7,547 bases of DNA from Clostridia bacterium (GCA_017547975.1 JAFYNU010000543.1:1-7547), one strand, 5' to 3'. Positions 1 to 5,990 are shown, counted from the first letter of the stretch. Made by a program: numbers and translations. Notes: generated from the letters alone by a model not told the origin.

Positions 1-66
1 CAGGGCGGCCACCAGCCCCAAAACCAGGGCCAGCGCCAGGATAAACGAGAGGATGCGCTTTTTCAT
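1..66 (-). CDS. Exported protein, N-terminal fragment (signal peptide only)
   Basis: Only the first 22 codons are in the window; the gene continues past the left edge. The visible residues begin MKKRILSFILALALVLG, a typical Sec signal peptide: two lysines and an arginine, then a hydrophobic helix rich in Leu, Ala and Val. No cleavage site or lipobox cysteine is reached, so secreted, lipoprotein and membrane-anchored forms all remain possible. The ATG follows the TAA stop of the upstream regulator gene with no base between them, and an AAAGGAGAG ribosome binding site lies inside the end of that gene. The two are therefore almost certainly co-transcribed and translationally coupled. The mature function cannot be told from what is visible. 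Confidence 0.7.
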   Translation of the reverse strand, partial: MKKRILSFILALALVLGLVAAL

Positions 67-417
67 TTATGCCTTCTCTCCTTTCTTTTCCGTCAGGGTC
101 TCCCCCGGGGTAAGGCGAAACTGTTCTTCCAGCTCCTCCGAATAGATGTCCAACGCCCGAAGCAGGGTGGCGCTTTCCGGGTTCTTATCAAAAAGCAACA
201 GCAGGGCCAGGAAGGTATTCCAGGTCATCTTCCGCTTTTTGCCCTCGATCTGGGCCACAGTATCCCGGCTGGCTCCGATGGCTTCCCCCAAAGCTCCTTG
301 CGAAAGCTTCAGGGTCTTGCGAAGCACCGGCAGACTCGCCGCCATTTTCTCCATATATTTTTCTCTGAATTCCTGTATCACGGTTTCTTCCTCGTTTTTC
401 GTTGTGGTGCAAACCAT
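67..417 (-). CDS. Xre-family helix-turn-helix transcriptional regulator
   Basis: A 116-residue protein with a HTH_3/Xre-type DNA-binding domain at about residues 29-80. Helix 2 is SQGALGEAIG (39-48) and the recognition helix lies in SRDTVAQIEGKKR (50-62), followed by the hydrophobic stretch TFLALLLLF. The N-terminal 25 residues and the acidic tail after residue 90 (IYSEELEEQF) have no recognised domain. The frame opens at a TTG at 432, but the predicted transcription start is near 434, which would leave the TTG with almost no leader. I therefore prefer the ATG at 417, preceded by a weak GGGG. A further in-frame ATG lies at 354. The role is inferred: a dimeric repressor or activator, perhaps of its own promoter and of the exported protein gene it abuts. 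No inducer domain is visible. Confidence 0.85.
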   Translation of the reverse strand: MVCTTTKNEEETVIQEFREKYMEKMAASLPVLRKTLKLSQGALGEAIGASRDTVAQIEGKKRKMTWNTFLALLLLFDKNPESATLLRALDIYSEELEEQFRLTPGETLTEKKGEKA

Positions 418-433
418 TGCCCCATTCGGCAAT

Positions 434-452
434 TTGTAACAATATACTACAA
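434..452. promoter_or_regulatory. Candidate autoregulatory operator overlapping the -10 box
   Basis: An imperfect dyad, TTGTA (434-438) - 9 bases - TACAA (448-452), is centred on the -10 box of the regulator promoter. Half-sites placed this way suit a dimeric Xre repressor that blocks RNA polymerase. The arms are only 5 bases and AT-rich, so this may be chance. The link to the neighbouring regulator is inference. Confidence 0.35.
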
Positions 453-469
453 TCTGCCTGACTTGTCAA
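441..469 (-). promoter_or_regulatory. Sigma-A promoter of the Xre regulator gene
   Basis: Read on the minus strand, a perfect TTGACA -35 box (469-464) is followed by a 17-base spacer and a TATATT -10 box (446-441). The predicted start of transcription is near 434, just ahead of the regulator gene. It lies about 40 bases downstream of the terminator of the preceding operon, so the regulator and exported protein form their own transcription unit. Confidence 0.8.
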
Positions 470-508
470 GGGGTAAAATAGCCGATGGCGATATTTTTGT
501 TTGGATAA

Positions 509-547
509 GCAGAAAACAGGAGAACTTCCCATAGGGCAGTTCTCCTG
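509..547 (-). terminator. Intrinsic terminator of the lipoprotein-CARF nuclease-GH2 operon
   Basis: On the minus strand a perfect 10-bp stem, CAGGAGAACT with AGTTCTCCTG (arms 547-538 and 526-517), encloses a loop that can itself pair as CCC-TAT-GGG. TTTTCTGCTT follows. It sits 19 bases beyond the stop codon of the GH2 gene and marks the end of that operon. The plus-strand side has no T-run, so it acts in the minus direction. Confidence 0.9.
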
Positions 548-566
548 CAACTGTCAATACATTTCC

Positions 567-2915
567 TTATTCCGCCGTCACCGTGACGTAGCCGGCGCCC
601 AGTCCGGGGGTACCCACGGTAAGGGTGACGCTTCCGGGGTTTTTCGCCCGAATCACCGCCAGTGCCCGGCCGTCAAAGGCATGGGCCCGCCCGGTGGTGT
701 AATCGTCCTCGTTGGCGGGGTTGGCGCCAAAGAAGGCCACAAGCTCTCCCCCGTCCACGATGGCGGTGAGCTCAGGTTCCGCCCGGGCAACCCGGTTTCC
801 TTCCATATCCACCACGGTGACACCCACGAATACCAGATCCCGGTTGTCCCCCACCAGGGTGGCCTTTTCGGGTTTCAGCTCCACCTTGTAGGGTGCGCCG
901 GTGGTTTTCAGGCTGTGGCGGCCCACCATTTCCCCATTCTTGTAGGCAATGGCGGTAACCTCCCCGGGTTCGTAGGGAATATCCAGGGCGGCAATGGCCT
1001 TTTCGGGCTTTGCGGCCCCCACCCGCTTCCCGTTCAGGAGGAAAACAATCTCCTCGGCGTCGGTGTAAACCTCGCACCGGACCGGCTTGCCGATATATTT
1101 GGCGTCGAAGGTCCAGCTTTCCCACACGTCGTACCAATGCCAGCCGGTGCCGGAGAAGCCCTCCCCATAATGTTCGGGGTGGGTGGTGAAGATGCGGGGT
1201 TCCGCGCCGCCGCGCCAGATGGCGTCCCGGAAGTAGCTTTGGGGACGGCGGTCGCCGCAAAGGTCCAGGTCCCCCTGGTAACAGCTGCGCCAGGGGTATT
1301 CCTGCAGGACGATACCCGGCAGGTAACCGTCCCGGGCCCAGAGGTATTTGCCTGCTCCGGCTTCCCCCAGGTTATCGTAGGCGGTCCAGTTGAAGTCCCC
1401 CAGCACGTAGGGGCTTTCCATAATGATCTTCCAGGAATCGTAGAATTTCAGGGCGTGGGTTTCGCTGCCCCACATGACCCGATCGGGATAGCGTTCATGG
1501 TCGGCCTGGTAACGGGGATAGAGGTAGTTGTAGCCCACAATGTCCAGGGGTTCCATGAATTTTTCGGTACGTTCGTCCCAGCTGGAACCTACGTCCCCCG
1601 ATCCCGGTTCGGTGTAGGGGGCATAGAATTCGGCCTTGTAGTCCTCCGGGGCATCCTCGTCGGGCTTGTACCACATACCGCAGATGCCGCTTGTGACAAA
1701 GCGGGTGTCGTCCAGACGGCGGACCTCGTCGGCAAGCTTTTTGGACCAGCGGTAGCCGTCACTGCGGCCGTCCCGCTCGGTAATTTCGTTGCCGATGGAG
1801 TAGGAGATCACCGAAGGGTGGTTCCGGTCTCTTTCAATCATATCCTTCAGATCCCGCTGCCACCAATCGGCAAACCACAGGGAGTAGTCGTAGCGGGTGT
1901 TGGGCATATTCCACATGTCAAAGGCTTCGTCGTTCACCAGCATGCCCAGCTCGTCGCACACGTCCAGCATGGCAAGGGAGGGAGGATTGTGGGCGGTGCG
2001 GATGGCGTTGAGGCCGGCGGCCTTGAGTTTCTCGATCTTTCTCCGCTCGGCGGCAGGGAAGGCGGCGGCGCCCAGGCCGGCATTGTCGTGGTGGATACAT
2101 CCTCCCCGCCATTTCATGGGCTTGCCGTTGAGAAGGAAGCCCACCTTGCTATCGGCGTAGATGGTGCGGATACCAAAACGCTCCCGGTGGGTATCCCGGA
2201 GTTCGCCATTTTCGAAAATGGCGGCATCCAAGAAGCAAAGATTGGGATTTTCGGTATCCCCCAGGGGGGGATTTTCAATGGAGTAGGCAAGATTCAGGGT
2301 GGTATTGCCGGCGGTGAGTGCCAGGTCACAGGACGATTCGGCAAGCACCTCTCCCTTGGGGCCGGTAATACGGGTCTTCAGGGTGACGGCGGCGGACCGG
2401 TCGGCGGTGAGGGTCAGCTTGGCCTTCACCTCCCCCACCTCTTCGGTAGCCACAGGAGTGGTGATGGCCAGGGAACGGGGTTCCATGCGGAGCTCGCCCC
2501 CCACCCACAGGAACACGTCCCGGTAAAGCCCCGCACCGGAATACCAGCGGGTGCTGGGCTGAAGGTTTTGGGTGGTGATGTGAAGTTTATTGGATCTTCC
2601 CCGGCGCATCCCCTCGGTCAGGTCCACCAGGAAGGGGGTGTAGCCGTAGGGATGGGTATAAAGCAGGTTTTCATTCAGGTACACCCGGGCGCACATATAG
2701 GCTCCGTCCACGTCCAGGATGACGTGTTCCCCGTCCAGGGTCAGGTATTTGGTATAGTCTCCGTTGGCTCCATCGTAGAAGCCGTTACGGGCCCAACCCA
2801 CACTTTCGGGGTTGCGGGGATTTTCAATGAGGAAATCGTGGGGCAGGTCCACAACCTTCTTCTCGTGGACGCCGTCCCGGAAGGTCCATCCGGCAGAAAT
2901 ACAGATTTTTTTCAT
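567..2915 (-). CDS. Glycoside hydrolase family 2 protein, beta-galactosidase-like, cytoplasmic
   Basis: A 782-residue GH2 enzyme that hydrolyses a terminal beta-glycosidic bond by the retaining mechanism. The usual domain order can be seen: a jelly-roll sugar-binding domain (about 1-145, with VDLPHDF at 22-28 and STRWYSGAGLYRDV at 121-134); an immunoglobulin-like domain (about 146-250); and a TIM barrel (about 255-540). The barrel carries KWRGGCIHHDN (268-278), RTAHNPP (306-312), the acid/base motif SIGNE with E377, and the nucleophile motif GSETH with E485. A DUF4982-type domain (about 590-670) and a C-terminal Ig-like domain (about 675-780) follow, an arrangement common in gut beta-galactosidases. 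There is no signal peptide, so it probably acts in the cytoplasm on imported oligosaccharides. AAAGGA lies about 9 bases before the ATG, which is 18 bases after the CARF nuclease stop. Beta-glucuronidase or another GH2 activity cannot be excluded; the sequence alone does not fix the sugar. Confidence 0.92.
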   Translation of the reverse strand: MKKICISAGWTFRDGVHEKKVVDLPHDFLIENPRNPESVGWARNGFYDGANGDYTKYLTLDGEHVILDVDGAYMCARVYLNENLLYTHPYGYTPFLVDLTEGMRRGRSNKLHITTQNLQPSTRWYSGAGLYRDVFLWVGGELRMEPRSLAITTPVATEEVGEVKAKLTLTADRSAAVTLKTRITGPKGEVLAESSCDLALTAGNTTLNLAYSIENPPLGDTENPNLCFLDAAIFENGELRDTHRERFGIRTIYADSKVGFLLNGKPMKWRGGCIHHDNAGLGAAAFPAAERRKIEKLKAAGLNAIRTAHNPPSLAMLDVCDELGMLVNDEAFDMWNMPNTRYDYSLWFADWWQRDLKDMIERDRNHPSVISYSIGNEITERDGRSDGYRWSKKLADEVRRLDDTRFVTSGICGMWYKPDEDAPEDYKAEFYAPYTEPGSGDVGSSWDERTEKFMEPLDIVGYNYLYPRYQADHERYPDRVMWGSETHALKFYDSWKIIMESPYVLGDFNWTAYDNLGEAGAGKYLWARDGYLPGIVLQEYPWRSCYQGDLDLCGDRRPQSYFRDAIWRGGAEPRIFTTHPEHYGEGFSGTGWHWYDVWESWTFDAKYIGKPVRCEVYTDAEEIVFLLNGKRVGAAKPEKAIAALDIPYEPGEVTAIAYKNGEMVGRHSLKTTGAPYKVELKPEKATLVGDNRDLVFVGVTVVDMEGNRVARAEPELTAIVDGGELVAFFGANPANEDDYTTGRAHAFDGRALAVIRAKNPGSVTLTVGTPGLGAGYVTVTAE

Positions 2916-2933
2916 CGATTTTCGTCCTTTCGC

Positions 2934-4136
2934 TTAGCTTCGCCACAGGCTGGCCAGCCGGTGGGGCAGTTCGGATGCGGCATACTCTTCCAAATCATCA
3001 AGAATGCGGATATTCATATCCTCCGCACGGGCGCGGAAGCTTTGGGCAAAGCGCCCCTCCTCCGGCAATTGGTTGGCAATCAGCACGGCTCGCCCCAGCT
3101 CACCCCCAAAGCGTTCGGTTACGGTGGAAAGCTTATAAAGCTCTTCGGGCTCCACCCGGCCGTTTTTGCAGGAAATGAAGACGGGCACCGTTCCCCGCAG
3201 GGCAATCACGTCCACTTCGTTTTCGGTTTCCTCCGGATCGTTGCCGTCATCCCAAAGGAGGCTGACCCCGGTCATCACGTCCACCGGGAGCTCCTCCTCC
3301 ACCCCGGCCTTCAAAAGGGCCAGGTAGACCACAAGCTCCAACACCTGCCCCTCCTGGAGCAGTGCTTTCTTCACCTGGGGGGAGGCATAGTGCAGGGTAA
3401 AGCCCTTTTCGGTCTCCTCCACCCGCAGAAGTCCTGCGCCCGAAAGGAAGTCCCAGAAGGCACCCCTGGGAAATTCCAGATCCTTTGCGTCCTCCCAGAA
3501 AACGGGGGTAACGGTGGGACTTACCGGAAGACCGGCGGCTTCGTAGCGCTTCAATTCCCCCACCCGGCGGTTCCAGTTGGAAGGATTCCGGCGGCAGTAA
3601 TCCCAAAGATCCGCCACCTGGGCTTCAAATTCCGGAGTGACCTCCCAGGTATAGGTGGCATCATCCTTTTCCTCCGCATACACAATGCGCCCCCCCCGCA
3701 GGGCAATGGCTTCAGGGATTGAAAGAGAAACCTTTCCCACGGTGTTCTTTTCGCCGGTGGTGGTGATTTCCTGGATGATGCTCCTTCCCGGCAGGAAGCG
3801 GCGCAGGTGCACCTTGGCATTCGGATTCCGTTCCATCAGCATCCCCATGGCGAGAATGGCCAGTTCACTGCCCCCGGTCAGGTCCACCACGCATTCATCG
3901 GTGGCAATGATGTCGGTCAAAGCATCCACCAGGGCGGAAAGATCGTTTTGGTTGACGCTCTTGGTGACAAATTCGATTTCCTGACCCCGGTCGGCAAGCA
4001 GCTTGCCATACCGCAGGGCATGGGCTTCCATTTTCTTCCGGTCACTGCCGATAAAAACCACCCTGGCAGGGGTCTTCGCCAAACAGGCCGCCACGTTCAA
4101 CAGGGGATCCTGGTCAAAAAATTCAATATACGTCAT
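2934..4136 (-). CDS. CARF domain - PD-(D/E)xK nuclease (Card1/Can2/VC1899-like, formerly DUF1887)
   Basis: A 400-residue protein of the family that includes VC1899 and the CRISPR ancillary nucleases Card1 and Can2. In those relatives an N-terminal CARF domain binds cyclic oligoadenylate and switches on a C-terminal nuclease that cuts DNA and/or RNA. Here the Rossmann-like CARF region spans about 1-135: FDQDP at 7-11, the strand RVVFIGSD at 25-32, and the ligand-loop motif VVDLTGGSE at 83-91. A linker follows, then a restriction-like nuclease domain at about 260-385 with E267 (QVLELVVY), D309 (ENEVDV) and FISCK at 320-324. RAEDMNIRILDDL at 370-382 matches the conserved family end. The usual E of the E-x-K motif is a serine (S322). 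The ATG lies one base after the lipoprotein stop, with AAAGGT as ribosome binding site. No cas gene or CRISPR array is visible nearby, so a stand-alone role is possible. Family assignment is firm; activity and ligand are not. Confidence 0.88.
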   Translation of the reverse strand: MTYIEFFDQDPLLNVAACLAKTPARVVFIGSDRKKMEAHALRYGKLLADRGQEIEFVTKSVNQNDLSALVDALTDIIATDECVVDLTGGSELAILAMGMLMERNPNAKVHLRRFLPGRSIIQEITTTGEKNTVGKVSLSIPEAIALRGGRIVYAEEKDDATYTWEVTPEFEAQVADLWDYCRRNPSNWNRRVGELKRYEAAGLPVSPTVTPVFWEDAKDLEFPRGAFWDFLSGAGLLRVEETEKGFTLHYASPQVKKALLQEGQVLELVVYLALLKAGVEEELPVDVMTGVSLLWDDGNDPEETENEVDVIALRGTVPVFISCKNGRVEPEELYKLSTVTERFGGELGRAVLIANQLPEEGRFAQSFRARAEDMNIRILDDLEEYAASELPHRLASLWRS

Positions 4137-4137
4137 A

Positions 4138-4476
4138 TTATTCTACCTTTGTCAGTGTAACCGAGGTACCGTCCTTGGTCAACGTCAGGGTATCACCGTC
4201 CCGGGAGCACTCATATTCGGTGGAGTTGGAAAGACCCAAAGCATGGGTGGTGATGGTGAGGATTCCATCCTCCAGGGTGTAGGTGAAGTCCACGTCCACC
4301 CCCAAAAGGGTGCTGTAACGGCCGGTGCCATCCTTTTCAAAGGTGTAGACCGTTTCGGCAGAGAAGCCCAGGATTTCGGTTTCGCTCTTCCAGCTGCCGA
4401 CCACACCCCCCAGGGTGCAGGAAGCCAGTGCCAGAACCAGAAGCGCTGCGATCAGGGGTAAGAGCATTTTTTTCAT
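4138..4476 (-). CDS. Small lipoprotein with lipocalin-like or DUF5640-like beta domain
   Basis: A 112-residue predicted lipoprotein. MKKMLLPLIA and the following hydrophobic segment end in the lipobox L-A-S-C, with C20 as the lipidated residue, so the mature protein should sit on the outer face of the cell membrane. The rest is a run of short beta strands: GSWKSE (28-33), YTFEKDGTGRY (44-54), FTYTLEDGILTIT (64-76), EYECSRDGDTLTLT (87-100). This 'GxW ... FxxDGTG ... DGDTLTLT' pattern is common in small lipocalin-like or DUF5640-like lipoproteins of Clostridia; no enzymatic residue is evident. The frame is open upstream to 4611, but that would run back into the aldolase gene and past the promoter. 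The ATG at 4476 has AAAGGTAGG 9 bases ahead and starts the signal peptide. It is the first gene of the operon that continues with the CARF nuclease. Confidence 0.85.
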   Translation of the reverse strand: MKKMLLPLIAALLVLALASCTLGGVVGSWKSETEILGFSAETVYTFEKDGTGRYSTLLGVDVDFTYTLEDGILTITTHALGLSNSTEYECSRDGDTLTLTKDGTSVTLTKVE

Positions 4477-4485
4477 AGGGAAGTA

Positions 4486-4494
4486 CCTACCTTT
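4486..4494 (-). promoter_or_regulatory. Ribosome binding site fixing the lipoprotein start
   Basis: On the minus strand AAAGGTAGG (4494-4486) lies 9 bases before the ATG at 4476. It selects this start over the longer open frame that begins at 4611, upstream of the promoter. Confidence 0.75.
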
Positions 4495-4508
4495 ATTTTG
4501 ATGAATTG

Positions 4509-4537
4509 ATGATATCACGTTATTTTGCCATTGACAA
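4509..4537 (-). promoter_or_regulatory. Sigma-A promoter of the lipoprotein-CARF nuclease-GH2 operon
   Basis: On the minus strand TTGTCA (4537-4532), a 17-base spacer and TATCAT (4514-4509) give a good sigma-A promoter. Transcription should start near 4502, leaving a leader of about 25 bases with no special structure. It lies only 10 bases beyond the aldolase stop codon, and I see no terminator between the two, so some read-through from ltaE is possible. Confidence 0.75.
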
Positions 4538-4547
4538 TCGTTATGCG

Positions 4548-5588
4548 TCAAAGACCGATCTCGCCCAAAGCTTCGTCCAGCTCCCGAACCATTTCGGAAG
4601 TGGTGGACCAATCGGTAACGAAGCGGATGGTGGTGTTTTCCTCATCCACCTTTTCCCAGAAGGAGAAATCCACCCGTTCGGCCAGGGCCTTCACCATGGT
4701 GTCGGGCAGGGTGACGAAGATCTGGTTGGTGGGGGAATTCATGGCCTGGGGCAGATTGTGCTTCCCCAGTACCGCCCGCAGCTCGGCGGCCCGGGAAATG
4801 GCGTTTTCGCCCACCTTTTTGTAAAGGCCGTCGGTGAACAGGGTTTCAAACTGCACCCCCAGGAGCCAGCCCTTGGCAAGCAGGGCCCCGTGTTGCTTCA
4901 CCCGGGAAAGCATCTTTTTGGGCATATTCCCCTTGGTGAAGACCAGCGCTTCCCCAAACAGGGCCCCCACCTTGGTGCCGCCGATGTAGAAGGCATCGCA
5001 AAGCTCAGCAATATCGGGGAGGGTCAGGTCGCTTTCGGGGCAGGCCAGGGCATACCCCAGCCGGGCCCCGTCCATGTAAAGGGGCATTTCATACCGGCGG
5101 CAGATTTCGGCAATGGCAGAAAGCTCGGCTTTGGAATATAGGGTACCGAACTCGGTGGGATGGGAAAGATACACCATCCCCGGCTCCACCACGTGATCCA
5201 GATTTTCGTCGGCAAAGTAGGCGTCCAACAGGGTCTGAAGCTCCCCGGGACAGATCTTGCCATCGTGCTCCGGCAGGGTGATCACCTTGTGGCCCGAAAA
5301 TTCGATGGCCCCGGCTTCGTGGGAGCTGATGTGGCCCGACACCGCCGAAACCACCCCCTCAAAGGGGTCCAGCAGGGTGTCGATGGCAATCTGGTTGGTT
5401 TGGGTACCCCCCACCAGGTAAAACACCTCTGCTTCGGGACAGCCGGTGGCTTCCCGGATTTTTTCGGTGGCCAGGGCGCAATGATGATCCCCGCCGTAGG
5501 GAATTTTGGATTCTCTGTTGATCTTTGCAATGGCTTCCAAAACCGCCGGATGGGCGGCGGTGGTGTAGTCGTTGATGAATGCGGGCAT
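4548..5588 (-). CDS. ltaE: Low-specificity L-threonine aldolase (PLP-dependent)
   Basis: A 346-residue, cytoplasmic, fold-type I PLP enzyme that splits L-threonine or allo-threonine into glycine and acetaldehyde; its length is normal for the family. Visible motifs are the N-terminal FINDYTTAAHPAVLEAI, YGGDHH (31-36), the cofactor-binding VGGTQTN (59-65), SSHEAGAIE (88-96, with H90 expected to stack on the PLP ring), MDGARLGYA (172-180, with D173 contacting the pyridine nitrogen and R176) and YIGGTKVGALFGEA (201-214), where K206 is the PLP-bound lysine. The frame is open to 5627, but GGAGG lies 8 bases before the ATG at 5588 and family homology begins there. It has its own promoter and looks monocistronic, although read-through into the lipoprotein operon is possible. 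A related beta-eliminating lyase activity is the main alternative. Confidence 0.92.
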   Translation of the reverse strand: MPAFINDYTTAAHPAVLEAIAKINRESKIPYGGDHHCALATEKIREATGCPEAEVFYLVGGTQTNQIAIDTLLDPFEGVVSAVSGHISSHEAGAIEFSGHKVITLPEHDGKICPGELQTLLDAYFADENLDHVVEPGMVYLSHPTEFGTLYSKAELSAIAEICRRYEMPLYMDGARLGYALACPESDLTLPDIAELCDAFYIGGTKVGALFGEALVFTKGNMPKKMLSRVKQHGALLAKGWLLGVQFETLFTDGLYKKVGENAISRAAELRAVLGKHNLPQAMNSPTNQIFVTLPDTMVKALAERVDFSFWEKVDEENTTIRFVTDWSTTSEMVRELDEALGEIGL

Positions 5589-5596
5589 TTGGTTTT

Positions 5597-5601
5597 CCTC
5601 C
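5597..5601 (-). promoter_or_regulatory. Ribosome binding site fixing the ltaE start
   Basis: GGAGG on the minus strand (5601-5597) lies 8 bases before the ATG at 5588. This optimal spacing decides against the upstream in-frame start at 5627, which lies upstream of the predicted ltaE transcription start. Confidence 0.85.
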
Positions 5602-5617
5602 GTGATTGATTTCCTAT

Positions 5618-5646
5618 AGGGTATCATGTTTTGCCGTCCCCGTCAA
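5618..5646 (-). promoter_or_regulatory. Probable sigma-A promoter of ltaE
   Basis: On the minus strand TTGACG (5646-5641), a 17-base spacer and TACCCT (5623-5618) precede ltaE, with transcription expected to start near 5611. The -10 box is weaker than the -35. It lies directly after the terminator at 5669-5700, so ltaE can be expressed independently of the RNA upstream. Confidence 0.6.
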
Positions 5647-5655
5647 GCATTCCCC

Positions 5656-5700
5656 CCCAAAAATGAAATAACCCCTGACCTCATACCCGGTCAGGGGTTA
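5656..5700 (-). terminator. Strong intrinsic terminator upstream of ltaE
   Basis: A perfect 12-bp stem, TAACCCCTGACC with GGTCAGGGGTTA (arms 5700-5689 and 5680-5669), has an 8-base loop. On the minus strand it is followed by TTTCATTTTT. The plus strand has no adjacent T-run, so it stops minus-strand transcripts. No protein gene of ordinary size lies upstream of it on that strand; it probably ends the predicted RNA at 5656-5851. Confidence 0.85.
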
Positions 5701-5727
5701 CTTCCCAGAATTTTTGGGTTCGATCAT
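5698..5727 (-). CDS. Possible 9-residue leader peptide frame abutting the terminator
   Basis: On the minus strand an ATG at 5727 opens MIEPKNSGK, and the TAA stop forms the first bases of the terminator stem. GAGG lies 7 bases upstream of the ATG, a good ribosome binding site. A ribosome here would physically cover the base of the terminator. The peptide has no run of one amino acid that would indicate classical attenuation and no threonine or glycine codon cluster, so a regulatory role is speculative. Confidence 0.25.
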   Translation of the reverse strand: MIEPKNSGK

Positions 5728-5857
5728 TGGTTAACCTCGCTTTCTGCGGATTCGGTGACAACCGAAGATTTCATCTTTCGGCTGTCTGGGGTGGTTCCTA
5801 TCATGAAGGAGACAAATGAGGAAAGATCGTTTTTTCTTTTCTCTGTTCTGTGATTAT

Positions 5858-5885
5858 AGTATAGCATATTTCCAAAAAAATGCAA
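5858..5885 (-). promoter_or_regulatory. Sigma-A promoter of the predicted RNA upstream of ltaE
   Basis: On the minus strand TTGCAT (5885-5880), a 16-base spacer and TATACT (5863-5858) form a good promoter, overlapped by a second TATAAT (5858-5853). The spacer holds a run of Ts and the DNA upstream is AT-rich. The only downstream elements before ltaE are the predicted RNA and its terminator. Confidence 0.6.
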
Positions 5886-5960
5886 TATCGCAACCTTCAC
5901 AAAAATACAGCATATCAACTGTTCAAACCGGAGAAATGTGGTTTCCGACGCAGAAAAGTG

Positions 5961-5990
5961 TTGACAATCCTCTTCTCATTCTGCTATACT
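5961..5990 (+). promoter_or_regulatory. Near-consensus sigma-A promoter firing into a terminator
   Basis: A perfect TTGACA (5961-5966), an 18-base spacer and TATACT (5985-5990) form one of the best promoters in the window. Transcription should begin near 5997, only about 4 bases before the terminator stem at 6001. Confidence 0.75.

Larger units (their letters stand above)
5656..5851 (-). ncRNA. Predicted structured RNA or attenuated leader upstream of ltaE (unrecognised family)
   Basis: A promoter at 5858-5885 and a terminator at 5656-5700 bound a transcript of about 195 nt with no convincing protein gene. Inside is a strong hairpin at 5757-5786: 10 bp with one G-U pair, a bulged A, 3 more bp and a GAA loop. 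Part of it can re-pair as an alternative 6-bp hairpin, TTCGGT-GACA-ACCGAA (5751-5766, plus-strand reading). The RNA also contains a 9-codon frame (5698-5727) whose stop lies in the terminator stem. I checked for the hallmarks of T-box, glycine, TPP, cobalamin and SAM riboswitches and of SRP RNA, and saw none. It could be a free small RNA or a leader that controls read-through into ltaE. The boundaries are seen in the sequence; the function is inference. Confidence 0.5.

Noticed and set aside
501..3722. Very long plus-strand open frame as a real gene
   Set aside because: It starts at a TTG inside the operon terminator region, has a Gly/Pro/His/Val-rich low-information composition with no domain, and is the codon-aligned complement of two well-supported genes.
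2934..4136. CRISPR array or cas genes next to the CARF nuclease
   Set aside because: No regularly spaced direct repeats and no Cas-like protein are visible anywhere in the window.
4477..4611. N-terminal extension of the lipoprotein to 4611
   Set aside because: It would place the start upstream of the promoter and inside ltaE, and would bury the signal peptide in the middle of the protein.
5700..5735. Possible tRNA because of GGGTTCGATCA near 5716-5726 (plus strand)
   Set aside because: The flanks do not pair as a T-arm, and no acceptor stem, anticodon arm or CCA end can be drawn.
5724..5918. 64-codon minus-strand frame in the ltaE upstream region
   Set aside because: It begins upstream of, and runs through, the promoter at 5858-5885, and has no ribosome binding site. 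The part within the predicted transcript (ATG at 5804) is preceded by pyrimidines, not by a Shine-Dalgarno sequence.
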